From Flavobacterium sp. YO12 (lineage in GTDB: Bacteria > Bacteroidota > Bacteroidia > Flavobacteriales > Flavobacteriaceae), in contig NZ_NRQU01000008.1 of the NCBI RefSeq assembly GCF_004119495.1, positions 1-64,000 of the forward strand: DNA of 64,000 nucleotides. Reading direction: 5' to 3'. A program made the position numbers and the translations under genes. Positions within the stretch are counted from its first letter, which is position 1. Every line of letters begins with the position of its first letter. The notes under the pieces were generated by a model that ran no database searches, was not told where the DNA came from, and worked only from the letters and a program-made list of their open reading frames with translations. This document shows positions 18,482 through 28,679 of the stretch, in pieces.

Positions 18482-20008
18482 TTAATGTTTAAAATGACGA
18501 GTTCCTGTAAATACCATTGCAACATTATTTTCATTGCAATAATTTATACTTAATTCGTCTTTTATTGAGCCTCCTGGCTGAATTACAGCAGTTATTCCTG
18601 CTTTTTTGGCTAATTCTACACAATCCGGAAATGGAAAAAATGCATCACTTGCCATCGAAGCGCCGGTTAAATCAAATCCAAATGCTTTTGCTTTGTCAAC
18701 AGCCTGCATTAAAGCATCAACTCTTGAAGTTTGACCTGTACCAGATGAAATTAAAGTTCCGTTTTTTGCAAAGACAATTGTATTTGATTTTGTGTTCTTG
18801 CAAATTTTTGATGCAAAAATCAAATCTTCTATCTCTTGAGCAGTAGGTTCTGTAATTGTAACGGTTTTTAAATGCTCTTTATTATCTGTAATATTATTTC
18901 TGTCCTGAATTAACAAACCATTAAGACATGTTCTTACTTGTCTTGAAGGTAATTCAACTTCATTTTGGACTAAAATAATTCTGTTTTTCTTTTCTTGTAA
19001 AACTGTAATTGCATCATCATCATAAGCTGGAGCAATAACTACCTCACAGAATAATTTGTTGATTTCTTGTGCAGTTTCCAAATCAATCTTAGTGTTTGAA
19101 ATCAAAACTCCTCCAAATGCAGAAGTTGGGTCGCAAGCTAAAGCTGCTAAATAAGCTTCGCTGATTGTTTTTCTTGAAGCTAAACCACAAGCATTATTAT
19201 GTTTTAGAATCGCAAATGTTGGTCCGTCAGTTTTGAATTCAGCAATTAAATTTACTGCAGCATCAACATCAAGCAAGTTGTTGTATGATAATTCTTTTCC
19301 GTGAACTTTATTGAACATCGCATCAAAATCACCAAAGAAAAAGCCTTTTTGATGTGGGTTTTCACCATATCTTAAAACTTGACCATTATCAATGCTTTCT
19401 TTGTAGATCGTTTCGTCTGTATTGAAATAATTAAAAATAGCTCCATCGTAATGAGAAGATACGTGGAAAGCTTTTGTAGCTAACAATCTTCTGTTTTCAA
19501 TAGTTGTAGAACCATTTTGTTCTGTAATCATATCTAAAAGCAAACTGTATTCATTAACAGAAGCAACAATGACTGTATCTTTGAAGTTTTTTGCACCAGC
19601 GCGAATCAATGAAATTCCGCCAATGTCAATTTTCTCGATAATATCTTGCTCGCTTGCACCAGAAGCAACAGTTTTTTCAAAAGGATACAAATCAACAATT
19701 ACTAAATCAATCTGAGGAATATCAAATTCCTTCATTTGTTGAACATCACTTTCGTTATCTTGACGGTTCAAGATTCCTCCAAAAATTTTTGGGTGTAAAG
19801 TTTTAACTCGCCCTCCAAGAATTTCAGGGAAAGAAGTAATATCTTCAACAGGAACTACCGGAATACCAAGATTTTTAATGAAATCTTCAGTTCCTCCAGT
19901 TGAGTAAAGTGTAACATTTTGTTCGTGTAATTTTCTAACGATTGGTTCTAATCCATCTTTAGAAAAAACAGAAATTAATGCCGATTGTATTTTTTTAGTT
20001 GTGCTCAT
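18482..20008 (-). CDS. purH: Bifunctional AICAR formyltransferase/IMP cyclohydrolase
   Basis: A 508-residue enzyme for the last two steps of IMP synthesis. The N-terminal MGS-like cyclohydrolase domain (about 5-200) contains LYSTGGTEDFIK, FPEILGGRVKTLHPKIFGGIL and IDIGGISLIRAGAKN. The formyltransferase domain (about 210-508) contains LRYGENPHQKG, LKHNNACGLA and SDAFFPFPD. It lies upstream of mreB. Confidence 0.98.
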   Translation of the reverse strand: MSTTKKIQSALISVFSKDGLEPIVRKLHEQNVTLYSTGGTEDFIKNLGIPVVPVEDITSFPEILGGRVKTLHPKIFGGILNRQDNESDVQQMKEFDIPQIDLVIVDLYPFEKTVASGASEQDIIEKIDIGGISLIRAGAKNFKDTVIVASVNEYSLLLDMITEQNGSTTIENRRLLATKAFHVSSHYDGAIFNYFNTDETIYKESIDNGQVLRYGENPHQKGFFFGDFDAMFNKVHGKELSYNNLLDVDAAVNLIAEFKTDGPTFAILKHNNACGLASRKTISEAYLAALACDPTSAFGGVLISNTKIDLETAQEINKLFCEVVIAPAYDDDAITVLQEKKNRIILVQNEVELPSRQVRTCLNGLLIQDRNNITDNKEHLKTVTITEPTAQEIEDLIFASKICKNTKSNTIVFAKNGTLISSGTGQTSRVDALMQAVDKAKAFGFDLTGASMASDAFFPFPDCVELAKKAGITAVIQPGGSIKDELSINYCNENNVAMVFTGTRHFKH

Positions 20009-20174
20009 TGTGTAGTTATGATTTTTGAGACTGCAAAAGTAGTTTTTTTATATATTATTTTAAAGAAAATTAATGTAACATTATGCTAAAAAAATCTACT
20101 GATGAGTAAGTTAACTTTTATTAGGTTTTTGTTTTTAAATTATTGAATTTTACTTTGTTGAAAAATACTACTAT

Positions 20175-21422
20175 ATGCTTCTTTATCTAAGATTATTAAA
20201 AGAAAGTTTAAGCTTTGCTATAAGCGCTTTGCGAAATAATAAACTGCGAACTTTATTGTCGCTTTTAGGTGTTACTATTGGTATTTTTTCAATTATCGCT
20301 GTTTTAGCTGCTGTTGATTCTTTGGATAGAAAAATTTCAAAAGATTTGAGCAGTTTAGATAAAAATACGATTTATTTAATGAAATACTGTTTTGGACCTT
20401 CTGAAATTCCACAATGGAAGAGAGAGCAGTTCCCAAATGTGAAGTATGATGAATATATTGCTTTAAAAAACTCACTTAATAATACAGATCAGGTTGCTTA
20501 TCAGCTTTTTGTAAATCATGAAAGTTTGAAATACGATTCAAAAACCGTCAGCGATGTGAATATTGTGCCGTCGTCAAGCGAAATGGTCGATATTGACGGA
20601 TTGAGTTTTGATAAAGGAAGGTTTTATAATGAATCTGAATCGAACTCAGGAACTGCAGTAATAGTTTTAGGATATGATATTGCCGAAGGGCTTTTTGGAA
20701 GCAGTGATCCTATTGGTAAAAATATACGACTTTATGGTCAGCGTTTTACTGTAATTGGTGTAATCGAAAAACAAGGTGCTGGTTTTTTTGGAGACAGCAA
20801 CGATACTTCGGTTTATCTGCCAGCTAATTTTTTGCGTAGAATGTATGGTGACAGCGATGCAATGACACCTGTAATTGTATTGAAACCAGAAAAAGGTGTC
20901 GATATGGATGCTTATAAAGCTGAAGTTGCACAAAAACTTCGAGCAACTAGAGGAATGAAAGCAGGAGAGATTGATAATTTTTTTGTAAATGTTCTTTCTG
21001 GTTTTACAGATTTTATCGATGGAATTCTAGGTCAGATGAATGTTGTAGGCTGGATTATCAGCGGATTTTCTCTTTTAGTCGGTGGTTTTGGAATTGCGAA
21101 TATTATGTTTGTTTCAGTAAAAGAAAGAACGAATTTAATTGGGATTCAAAAATCATTAGGAGCAAAAAACAGATTTATATTATTTCAGTTTTTGTTTGAA
21201 GCAATAATTCTTTCAGTAATTGGCGGAATTATTGGTTTATTGATGGTTTGGGGAATTGCGCTTATTTTGACAAAAGTTCTAGATTTTGAATTTGTTTTGA
21301 GCTTTGGGAACATTATGTTAGGAACAACTTTAGCAGCGCTTATTGGTTTGATTTCGGGAATTTTGCCAGCAATATCTGCTGCAAATTTAGATCCAGTTGA
21401 AGCAATTCGTACGGGGATGTAG
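20175..21422 (+). CDS. ABC transporter permease of the MacB/FtsX type
   Basis: A 415-residue protein with the MacB topology: one N-terminal membrane segment (about 25-48, RTLLSLLGVTIGIFSIIAVLAAVDS), a large periplasmic core domain (about 50-280) and three C-terminal membrane segments (FtsX domain, with IMFVSVKERTNLIGIQKSLGAKNRFILFQFLFEA). It ends in ANLDPVEAIRTGM. No ATPase or periplasmic adaptor gene is next to it, so the partner is encoded elsewhere. The substrate is unknown; lipoproteins, peptides or antibiotics are handled by relatives. Confidence 0.9.
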   Translation: MLLYLRLLKESLSFAISALRNNKLRTLLSLLGVTIGIFSIIAVLAAVDSLDRKISKDLSSLDKNTIYLMKYCFGPSEIPQWKREQFPNVKYDEYIALKNSLNNTDQVAYQLFVNHESLKYDSKTVSDVNIVPSSSEMVDIDGLSFDKGRFYNESESNSGTAVIVLGYDIAEGLFGSSDPIGKNIRLYGQRFTVIGVIEKQGAGFFGDSNDTSVYLPANFLRRMYGDSDAMTPVIVLKPEKGVDMDAYKAEVAQKLRATRGMKAGEIDNFFVNVLSGFTDFIDGILGQMNVVGWIISGFSLLVGGFGIANIMFVSVKERTNLIGIQKSLGAKNRFILFQFLFEAIILSVIGGIIGLLMVWGIALILTKVLDFEFVLSFGNIMLGTTLAALIGLISGILPAISAANLDPVEAIRTGM

Positions 21423-21556
21423 GTTTTTTCTAAGGTTCAAAGGTTCAGAGAAGCAAAGGAGTAGAGGTTTTTTCTGCTTTAAAACTTTGTGCTATTCTTA
21501 AAAGCATAATAGATTTTTTAAATTCTTTATGGTATATTTTGACTGCGTGATATAAA

Positions 21557-21587
21557 AAAATCCCAAGAAGCAATTTCTTGGGATTTT
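21557..21587 (-). terminator. Intrinsic terminator of accD
   Basis: AAAATCCCAAGAA pairs with TTCTTGGGATTTT, followed by a T run on the minus strand. Confidence 0.88.
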
Positions 21588-21608
21588 CTATTTTAAGTAG
21601 TTTTAAAA

Positions 21609-22463
21609 CTATCTAATAGTATTATTTTGAATCAAATCGATATATAAGTTGATCTTATCTTTCAATTCTTTTCTAGGCGTGATAAAGTCTAAGAAACCGT
21701 GTTCTAATAAGAACTCAGCAGTTTGGAAACCTTCTGGTAAATCTTTTCCTGTAGTGTCACGTACAACACGCGGTCCAGCAAAACCAATCAAAGCACCTGG
21801 CTCAGAGATATTGATGTCTCCTAACATAGCGTAAGATGCTGTTGTCCCTCCTGTTGTTGGGTCTGTACAAAGTGAGATATAAGGTAACTTAGCTTCTGCT
21901 AATTGAGCTAGTTTTACAGATGTTTTTGCTAATTGCATTAAAGAATAAGCAGCTTCCATCATACGAGCCCCGCCAGATTTAGAAATCATTACAAAAGGCA
22001 GTTTGTTTTTGATTGCGTGATCAATACCTCTTGCGATTTTTTCACCTACAACAGCTCCCATAGATCCACCAATAAAAGCGAAATCCATACAGCAAATTAC
22101 AAGTTCTTTTCCTTTAGATTTCCCTACTCCCGTACGTACAGCGTCTTTAAGATGAGTTTTTTCCATTACATCTTTTAATCTTTCCGCATATTTTTTTGTA
22201 TCAACAAAATGCAAAGGATCTTTTGATGTCATGTTTTTGTCTAACTCAACAAACTCGTTGTTGTCGAATAAAATTTCAAAATAGATTGCGCTTCCAATTC
22301 GAACATGAAAATCATCTTCAGGACTTACGAATAAGTTTCTTGCTAATTCGTCAGCATCAATAATTTTTCCAGTAGGAGATTTGTACCACAATCCTTTCGG
22401 AACGTCCATTTTGTCTTCTGTCGCGGTCGTAATTCCTTTTTCTTGTCTTTTAAACCAAGCCAT
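21609..22463 (-). CDS. accD: Acetyl-CoA carboxylase carboxyltransferase beta subunit, zinc site lost
   Basis: A 284-residue carboxyltransferase subunit that with AccA moves CO2 from biotin to acetyl-CoA. The crotonase-like core is normal ([77 protein letters not shown]). The N-terminal zinc ribbon is odd. In E. coli it has four cysteines (KCDSC...VCPKC); the aligned stretch here reads WYKSPTGKI...[12 protein letters not shown] with no cysteine, so zinc cannot be held the same way. It lies downstream of fbaA. Confidence 0.96.
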   Translation of the reverse strand: MAWFKRQEKGITTATEDKMDVPKGLWYKSPTGKIIDADELARNLFVSPEDDFHVRIGSAIYFEILFDNNEFVELDKNMTSKDPLHFVDTKKYAERLKDVMEKTHLKDAVRTGVGKSKGKELVICCMDFAFIGGSMGAVVGEKIARGIDHAIKNKLPFVMISKSGGARMMEAAYSLMQLAKTSVKLAQLAEAKLPYISLCTDPTTGGTTASYAMLGDINISEPGALIGFAGPRVVRDTTGKDLPEGFQTAEFLLEHGFLDFITPRKELKDKINLYIDLIQNNTIR

Positions 22464-22466
22464 TTC

Positions 22467-22563
22467 TTTAGTATTCAGTGTTCAGTAATAAAAATTTCAG
22501 TGTTCAGTGGTATTCAGTTTTAAGTACTCAGATATTGAATACTTAAAACTGTAAACTGAATAC
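22467..22563. repeat. Heptamer-phased degenerate repeat between fbaA and accD
   Basis: The gap reads as units of seven (TATTCAG, TGTTCAG, then TGTTCAG, TATTCAG, TTTTAAG, TACTCAG, ATATTGA, ATACTTA and so on). It starts 4 nt from the accD start codon and runs to the fbaA stop. Confidence 0.55.
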
Positions 22564-22567
22564 TTTT

Positions 22568-23635
22568 TTATAACGTGTTTACGTTATTCAAGTCAGCAAA
22601 AGCTTGTTCAAGTCTTGCGTTGAATGTTACTTCGCTCTCACGAACCCATTTTCTTGGGTCATAATATTTTTTGTTAGGAACATCAGCACCTTCTGGGTTA
22701 CCAATTTGAGTTTTTAAATACTCAATATTGTTTACCATATAATCACGGATTCCTTCAGTATAAGCAAACTGTAAATCAGTATCGATGTTCATTTTGATAA
22801 CTCCGTATCCAATAGCTTCTCTAATTTCTTCAAGTGTAGAACCTGAACCTCCGTGGAAAACGAAATCTACTGGATTGTGACCAGTTTTGAATTTGTCTTG
22901 AACGAAATCTTGAGAATTTTTTAAGATTTTTGGAGTTAATTTTACGTTTCCTGGTTTGTATACACCGTGAACGTTTCCAAAAGCAGCAGCAATTGTAAAT
23001 TTAGGACTTACTTTAGATAATTCTTCGTAAGCGTAAGCTACCTCTTCTGGTTGAGTATATAATTTTGAGCTGTCTACGTCTGAGTTGTCAACGCCATCTT
23101 CTTCTCCACCTGTAATACCAAGTTCGATTTCTAATGTCATTCCCATTTTGCTCATTCTAGCTAAATATTCTTTGCAGATTTCGATGTTCTCTTCGATTGG
23201 CTCCTCAGACAAATCGATCATGTGAGAACTAAATAATGGTTTTCCTGTTTCTGCAAAATGTTTTTCAGAAGCATCTAATAAACCATCAATCCAAGGCAAA
23301 AGTTTTTTTGCACAGTGGTCAGTATGTAAAATTACAGTTGCTCCGTAAGCTTCTGCTAAAGTGTGAATGTGTTTTGCTCCTGCAATTCCTCCTGCAATAG
23401 CTGCTTTTTCACCTGCATTTGATAATCCTTTTCCAGCGTTGAATTGTGCTCCTCCGTTAGAAAATTGAATGATAACCGGTGCATTTAATTTAGCTGCAGT
23501 TTCTAGAACTCCATTAATTGTACTAGATCCTGTAACGTTTACAGCAGGTAAAGCAAATCCTTTTTCTTTCGCATAATTAAAAATCTCCTGTACTTGATCT
23601 CCTGTAGCTACTCCGGGTTTAATATTGTGTGCCAT
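22568..23635 (-). CDS. fbaA: Class II fructose-bisphosphate aldolase
   Basis: A 355-residue zinc-dependent aldolase of the E. coli FbaA type, cleaving fructose-1,6-bisphosphate. Visible motifs are IIQFSNGGAQFNAGKG, the zinc/active-site segment VILHTDHCAKKLLPWID (catalytic D and zinc H), LEIELGITGGEEDGVD, AAAFGNVHGVYKPGNVKL and FVFHGGSGSTLEEI followed by NIDTDLQFAYT. Length and motifs are normal. Confidence 0.98.
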   Translation of the reverse strand: MAHNIKPGVATGDQVQEIFNYAKEKGFALPAVNVTGSSTINGVLETAAKLNAPVIIQFSNGGAQFNAGKGLSNAGEKAAIAGGIAGAKHIHTLAEAYGATVILHTDHCAKKLLPWIDGLLDASEKHFAETGKPLFSSHMIDLSEEPIEENIEICKEYLARMSKMGMTLEIELGITGGEEDGVDNSDVDSSKLYTQPEEVAYAYEELSKVSPKFTIAAAFGNVHGVYKPGNVKLTPKILKNSQDFVQDKFKTGHNPVDFVFHGGSGSTLEEIREAIGYGVIKMNIDTDLQFAYTEGIRDYMVNNIEYLKTQIGNPEGADVPNKKYYDPRKWVRESEVTFNARLEQAFADLNNVNTL

Positions 23636-23695
23636 TGTAATTTTTTTTATAGTTGTTTTTAGTTTTTAGGTTGCAAAAATAAGAATTAATTAGCA

Positions 23696-26269
23696 TTAGA
23701 ACGGATAATTTATTCCAAAATTTAAAACCGAGTGCCCAAAATTGTACTCTTTAAACCAACGGTCACCCTTCTCATGCGCCGGATTATAGGTCTTAAAGCC
23801 TAAATCTAATCGAATAACAAAAAAGCTTAAATCGTATCGTAAACCAAATCCTGAACCTAAAGCGATTTCAGCTAAATCGTTTACGCCAGAAAATTTTGCC
23901 TTCTCATCGATGACATTATCGAGCACATTCCAGATATTTCCGGCATCTGCAAAGATGGCTCCTTTGACATCTCCAAATACTTTAAATCTATATTCTGCAC
24001 TAAAAGCAATTTTCATATTTGCCTCGTTGAAATCATTTACAGCATTCGTGCTTCCAGGTCCAAGAGAGTAAGGCTGCCAAGCACGATTGTCATTTGATCC
24101 TCCTGCGTAATAACTTCGAGAGAAAGGAATATAATTTGAATTTCCAAAAGGAACTGCTATTCCAAAAAAGCTTCGTACCGCTAATACTTTCTCTTTTCCA
24201 AAATCCCAGTGTTTAATATAGTCAAACTCAGTTTTTATATACTCTGAGTATTCTAAGTTGAAAATTTCGTAATTGCCATTTGCATTTTTTGGCAGATTTC
24301 CTAAACTCGAAATTGCTGATAATAAAGTTCCTGCAGATTCTATTTTAGTTTTAAATTGATAAAAAGTATTGTCTGCTAAATCCTTTTTAGTTGTTTTAGT
24401 AAAAGTATAGCTGGTTGCTAAAATGAAGTCGTTTTCAGTTAAACGAACCCTTCTTTCTTCTATACTTTGTACATCTTTATATTGTGGGTCGCCTGGTAGT
24501 AAAGCTGTCTGATTGGTTAATACATCGTTTGTAAAACCTGTGGTTCCGTTTGGAATAGTTAGATCTCTTCTGATTTGTTGTTCTGGTGTATCTCCCCAGT
24601 TGATAGGCTTTTGATTGTAAACTTTACCAATTCCGTTCAATTCATCATAAGAAGAAGTATAAACATTAAAATAATTATTAGGATTTAGGTTCCTAACGAA
24701 TTGAGCGTTAAGTAAATCAAATTTAACCGAATTATGTCTTTTTGGTGACCAGTTATAAGATATTCCTCCTGTAAAGTTTTCTTTGTCTAAACCTATATTT
24801 CGTTGTTTAGAGAAACCTCCAGAAATACTGGTAGATGGAATCATTCTTTTTGGGATAATCTTTTCCGTACCAAAAGGCATCAGAATTCTTGGGAAGTTAA
24901 GTTTTAAATCAACCCCATATTCAGAAACGTTAAAAAAGTTATCGTTAGGATTTGCCATGTCTTTAGAAGATCCGATGTTTAAACGGGTTGAGATTTCTAA
25001 AGTTTCAGCTCTGTTGAATACATTTCGTATAGTTTCAGATATACTGGCTCCAATACCAAAATCTTGAATATTTGAGTGTGTTACGTCTAAAGTTGTACCA
25101 AAACTATATTTTTTTCTAGGAGTTAAATAAACTTTTGCAATTAAAGACTGTGCAGTCGAGTCGCGTTTATCTACCTCATATTGTATTGATGGGTAATTAA
25201 ATATTTTAAGATTATTTAAATATCGTGATGAAAGGGTTGTTCTAGTATCAGAAAAAGTGCTTCCTTTATTTATAAAAACGGCATCAGTAATGGCACGAGG
25301 CTTATATTTTAGTTTTTTATAACTGTATAAATTGAAGTTGTTATAAGTAGTACTGTCACTGATTTTACTTTTAGCATTTGCAGCGGAGTAATCAGTAAAA
25401 ATATTTACATCGCTGATCGTATATAGTTTAAAAGGTTCTGTTCTGCTGGAATCTTTTTCCTGTATATTATTGTTGCTAATAATAAGAGTCACATTGGCTT
25501 TGTTTTTTTTGCCAATTGTATCAATGTCAAAGGTGATGTAAGTAGGCTGAAAAAAATAGGCACCATGATTTCTAAAATAGGTTGTGATACGATTTTTTTC
25601 TTCCTCGAAATCGGAAGTTTTATACTGATTTCCAGATTTTAAAATCGAAGCCTCGGGATTGTTTTTGTATAATGAATCAAGGGCAGGAGTCATTATTTTA
25701 GTTCGAATAGTGTCTATAGTAAAACCAGGACCGGTAGTTATTTTATAATTTATCTGCGCCTTTTTTCGAGCAATACTGTCAATAGAATAATCTGTTGAAA
25801 CATTAAAATAACCATTGTTAAAATAGTAATATTTTAAGCGTAACAATGACTTTTTAGCTTTTGATGTGTCAATTATTACTGGTGCTTCACCAGTATTTTT
25901 TAAAAATTCATTAAGTCCTTTGTTTAAAAAAGATTGTCCAAGACGATCAACTTGCTTTGCAGATAATACTTTAGACCAACGATCATATCTGTGCGGGTGT
26001 TTTATAAATTGAGCCTTATAAGTTGAGTCTGGATTTAAGTTTGCTAAGTTGTATAAATTCAGACGAAGTTTGTATCCTAACAGTTTACCATTAGGTTTTT
26101 GATACATTTGATTTAAAGCCGTTTCATCATTTGTAGATTTCCCGTTTACAAGAATATTGTTTTTTACAAGAAGGTTTTTTCCGTCAGGAACTCTTTTTAC
26201 AGCATTACAAGCGCAAATAAGTATTGCTATTAGAATAAATGCTGTTATTTTTGTAGAATTCTTTTTCAA
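23696..26269 (-). CDS. Outer-membrane assembly lipoprotein of the BamA/TamA family (TamL-like)
   Basis: An 857-residue Omp85-family protein. It has a lipoprotein signal with lipid-anchor Cys21 (LICACNAVKRVPDGKNLLVKN), unlike BamA, which fits the TamL type of Bacteroidota. POTRA-like segments follow (about 30-330), then a 16-stranded barrel with SRSYYAGGSNDNRAWQPYSLGPG (near the VRGF/Y region) and a C-terminal NFGHSVLNFGINYPF. It probably works with a TamB homologue encoded elsewhere to insert or supply the outer membrane. It is divergent from the rRNA methylase gene with only 37 nt between the starts. Confidence 0.9.
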   Translation of the reverse strand: MKKNSTKITAFILIAILICACNAVKRVPDGKNLLVKNNILVNGKSTNDETALNQMYQKPNGKLLGYKLRLNLYNLANLNPDSTYKAQFIKHPHRYDRWSKVLSAKQVDRLGQSFLNKGLNEFLKNTGEAPVIIDTSKAKKSLLRLKYYYFNNGYFNVSTDYSIDSIARKKAQINYKITTGPGFTIDTIRTKIMTPALDSLYKNNPEASILKSGNQYKTSDFEEEKNRITTYFRNHGAYFFQPTYITFDIDTIGKKNKANVTLIISNNNIQEKDSSRTEPFKLYTISDVNIFTDYSAANAKSKISDSTTYNNFNLYSYKKLKYKPRAITDAVFINKGSTFSDTRTTLSSRYLNNLKIFNYPSIQYEVDKRDSTAQSLIAKVYLTPRKKYSFGTTLDVTHSNIQDFGIGASISETIRNVFNRAETLEISTRLNIGSSKDMANPNDNFFNVSEYGVDLKLNFPRILMPFGTEKIIPKRMIPSTSISGGFSKQRNIGLDKENFTGGISYNWSPKRHNSVKFDLLNAQFVRNLNPNNYFNVYTSSYDELNGIGKVYNQKPINWGDTPEQQIRRDLTIPNGTTGFTNDVLTNQTALLPGDPQYKDVQSIEERRVRLTENDFILATSYTFTKTTKKDLADNTFYQFKTKIESAGTLLSAISSLGNLPKNANGNYEIFNLEYSEYIKTEFDYIKHWDFGKEKVLAVRSFFGIAVPFGNSNYIPFSRSYYAGGSNDNRAWQPYSLGPGSTNAVNDFNEANMKIAFSAEYRFKVFGDVKGAIFADAGNIWNVLDNVIDEKAKFSGVNDLAEIALGSGFGLRYDLSFFVIRLDLGFKTYNPAHEKGDRWFKEYNFGHSVLNFGINYPF

Positions 26270-26306
26270 GTGTTTTTAAAAATTTAATTCAAAAGTACAT
26301 TATTTT

Positions 26307-27035
26307 ATGGTTACTAAAAACCAAATAAAGCTTATCTCAGGTTTGCATCAAAAAAAGCAGCGTTTTGTAAATCAATTGTTTTTTGCCGAGGGGGTAAAGG
26401 TAATTCAAGAATTACTGCAATCCAATTTTGAATTAGAGCATTTATACACCACATTAAATGATTTTCAAGAAGTTCAAACTTCAAAGCGAACTCTTATTAA
26501 TGATCAAGAACTAAAAAAAATAAGCGCGCTGACAACTCCAAATTCTTGTTTAGCAGTTTTTAAAATGCCTGTTGAAAACGAAATCAATAGTACCGGTTTA
26601 ATCCTCGCTTTAGATGATATTCGTGATCCAGGAAATTTAGGAACCATTTTGCGTCTTTGCGACTGGTTTGGAATTAAACAAATTGTTTGTTCTAAAGAAA
26701 CAGTCGATATTTACAATCCAAAAGTTGTGCAGGCTACAATGGGATCTATTACCAGAGTAAATGTAAATTATGTTGATCTCAAAACGTATTTAAGTCAAAC
26801 AAAACTTCCTGTTTTTGGAACTTTTATGGATGGCGAAACTATTTATAAAAAAAATCTGCCTGAAAATGGAATCATTATTATGGGTAATGAAGCCAATGGA
26901 ATTTCGGCAGAAATTGAAAAAACGGTTACCGCACGATTAACAATTCCTAGGTTTGGAGAGCTGCAAAAAACAGAAAGTTTAAATGTAGCAACAGCAACCG
27001 CGATTATTCTTAGTGAGTTTAAACGGAATAGTTAG
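26307..27035 (+). CDS. TrmH/SpoU family RNA methyltransferase
   Basis: A 242-residue SPOUT methyltransferase with an N-terminal substrate-binding domain (LISGLHQKKQRFVNQLFFAEGVKVIQELL) and the catalytic domain with LALDDIRDPGNLGTILRLCDWFG (motif 1), IIMGNEANGIS (motif 2) and LTIPRFGELQKTESLNVATATAI (motif 3). It methylates a ribose 2'-OH in rRNA or tRNA; the site cannot be assigned here. Confidence 0.93.
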   Translation: MVTKNQIKLISGLHQKKQRFVNQLFFAEGVKVIQELLQSNFELEHLYTTLNDFQEVQTSKRTLINDQELKKISALTTPNSCLAVFKMPVENEINSTGLILALDDIRDPGNLGTILRLCDWFGIKQIVCSKETVDIYNPKVVQATMGSITRVNVNYVDLKTYLSQTKLPVFGTFMDGETIYKKNLPENGIIIMGNEANGISAEIEKTVTARLTIPRFGELQKTESLNVATATAIILSEFKRNS

Positions 27036-27044
27036 AAATTTGTT

Positions 27045-27752
27045 TTAGTGAAAAGTAAAATTTATTAAAAGAGCTCTTGATTTCATAGAATCGATGTTAC
27101 TTGTCCAAGGGCTTAACGGATCTTTGTCTTGTACTAATTCGTTTGTAATACCAAACATACCTCTAATAGAAGGAGAGAAAATAAAATACTCAGTAAAGAA
27201 GTCTATTCCAAAGCCAAGTTCATAAGCTGCAGTCCATGGTTTTACCCTGAATTTTCCTTCGGCATTGTCATCCGTAGACTTAGAGTTGCTGGATAGGTTT
27301 AGAGTTGTAGACATTCCGCCAACTAAATACGGACGGACATTTCCTGTACGTAATGATGAAAACTTCAACAATAAAGGAAAATGAATATAGGTGCTGTTTA
27401 CCTCTCTCAAATAATCCGTTTTAGAAGTAAAGTTAGGGTAATACAAATCTCGTTTTGTATAATATAGACCCGGTTCAAAACGCAAATTAATGTATTCTTG
27501 TAATCTTAAATCTGCGACTACACCAACATTAAAACCAGTTGTTTTTTTTACTTGAATATCTTGATTTACTACATTTTTATAATCAAATTTGAAGTCAAAG
27601 CTGTTGAAACCCAAATAGTAGCCAAAATAAACACGCTGCTTTTGCCAGTTTTCAAGATTTATAATAGGATCTTTGCTAAACATGCTTTTAGCAAATTGAG
27701 AATATCCTTTTGTCGATAAGACTAATAAAAATAAGATTACAATTTTTTTCAT
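27045..27752 (-). CDS. porT: Type IX secretion/gliding protein PorT (SprT)
   Basis: A 235-residue outer-membrane beta-barrel protein with a signal peptide (about 1-18) and the start FAKSMFSKDPIINLENWQKQRVYFGYYLGFNSFDFK typical of flavobacterial PorT. It is a component of the type IX secretion system in Bacteroidota. It follows ubiE/menG in the same direction with a 1-nt gap, the arrangement I associate with sprT in F. johnsoniae. The short C-terminal strand ends LLINFTFH. Confidence 0.88.
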   Translation of the reverse strand: MKKIVILFLLVLSTKGYSQFAKSMFSKDPIINLENWQKQRVYFGYYLGFNSFDFKFDYKNVVNQDIQVKKTTGFNVGVVADLRLQEYINLRFEPGLYYTKRDLYYPNFTSKTDYLREVNSTYIHFPLLLKFSSLRTGNVRPYLVGGMSTTLNLSSNSKSTDDNAEGKFRVKPWTAAYELGFGIDFFTEYFIFSPSIRGMFGITNELVQDKDPLSPWTSNIDSMKSRALLINFTFH

Positions 27753-27753
27753 A

Positions 27754-28485
27754 CTACTTTTTAGATGCTGAATAAATGGTTGCTACACCAAAAGTCTGAG
27801 GCATTGCTACAACATCTATAAACCCAGTTTTTCTTAAAATATTGTTTAATGCTTCTCCATATGGGAAAGCTGCCGCAGATTCAGATAAATAACCGTATGC
27901 TGAATTGTCTTTAGAAAACAATTTTCCTATAACTGGCAATATATTTTTGCTGTAAAATTTATATCCTTGTTTGTATGGTGTTTTGTCAGGAACGGAAGTT
28001 TCTAAAATTACAAATACACCGTTTGGTTTTAAAACTCGTAAAATTTCAGAAAAACCTTTTTCTAGATTCTCAAAATTACGAACGCCAAAACCAACTGTTA
28101 TTGCATCAAAATAGTTATCATCAAAAGGAATGTTTTCAGAATCTCCTAATACTAAATCTATAACAGAAGATAGATTTTTTTCTTCTACTTTTTTCTTTCC
28201 AACTTCAAGCATTCCTGCCGAAATATCCAAGCCAATAATTTTTTCTGCTTTAGTTTGAGCCATTAAAATGGCTAAGTCGCCAGTTCCTGTTGCAATGTCA
28301 AGAATGACTTTTGGTTTAGTATCTGAAACTATTTTTAATACTTTTTTTCGCCATTTGACATCAATACCAAATGAGATTACACGATTTAAATTGTCGTAGT
28401 TCCCAGAAATGTTGTCAAACATTTGGGCTACTTGTTCTTTTTTACCTAAAGAAGAATCTTTATATGGGGTTATTTTTTCAGACAT
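27754..28485 (-). CDS. ubiE: Demethylmenaquinone methyltransferase
   Basis: A 243-residue class I SAM-dependent methyltransferase of the UbiE/MenG family. Motifs include [21 protein letters not shown] (about 23-43), the SAM-binding loop [46 protein letters not shown] and a late [14 protein letters not shown]. Flavobacteria use menaquinone, so the likely reaction is C-methylation of demethylmenaquinone (menG function). Confidence 0.96.
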   Translation of the reverse strand: MSEKITPYKDSSLGKKEQVAQMFDNISGNYDNLNRVISFGIDVKWRKKVLKIVSDTKPKVILDIATGTGDLAILMAQTKAEKIIGLDISAGMLEVGKKKVEEKNLSSVIDLVLGDSENIPFDDNYFDAITVGFGVRNFENLEKGFSEILRVLKPNGVFVILETSVPDKTPYKQGYKFYSKNILPVIGKLFSKDNSAYGYLSESAAAFPYGEALNNILRKTGFIDVVAMPQTFGVATIYSASKK

Positions 28486-28602
28486 TATTTTTATTTACGC
28501 AAATATAAACAATCTGCTTTAACTGTAGTTGAGTTTTTTAAAGTGTAAATTAAATGTTTTGAAATGGAGGATAAAAATCACTTTTAATAAAAATTTTTGC
28601 CA

Positions 28603-28647
28603 TCACCAAAAGTGGGTATTTTTAAAAAATCACTAAAAGTGGGTATT
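28603..28647 (+). promoter_or_regulatory. Pair of 18-bp direct repeats, likely a regulator site
   Basis: TCACCAAAAGTGGGTATT (28603-28620) and TCACTAAAAGTGGGTATT (28630-28647) differ at one base and are spaced 27 bp start to start. The second copy abuts the TTG of a candidate plus-strand promoter. The same repeats also lie upstream of the minus-strand ubiE start. Confidence 0.55.
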
Positions 28648-28676
28648 GTGTGATGTGTATTTTATGTACAACTTTG
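28646..28676 (+). promoter_or_regulatory. Candidate promoter for an unannotated plus-strand transcript
   Basis: TTG at 28646-28648, 20 nt spacer, CAACTTTG at 28669-28676. This is the same -33/-7 arrangement as before the 54.1 kb leader peptide. Confidence 0.4.
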
Positions 28677-28679
28677 TTA

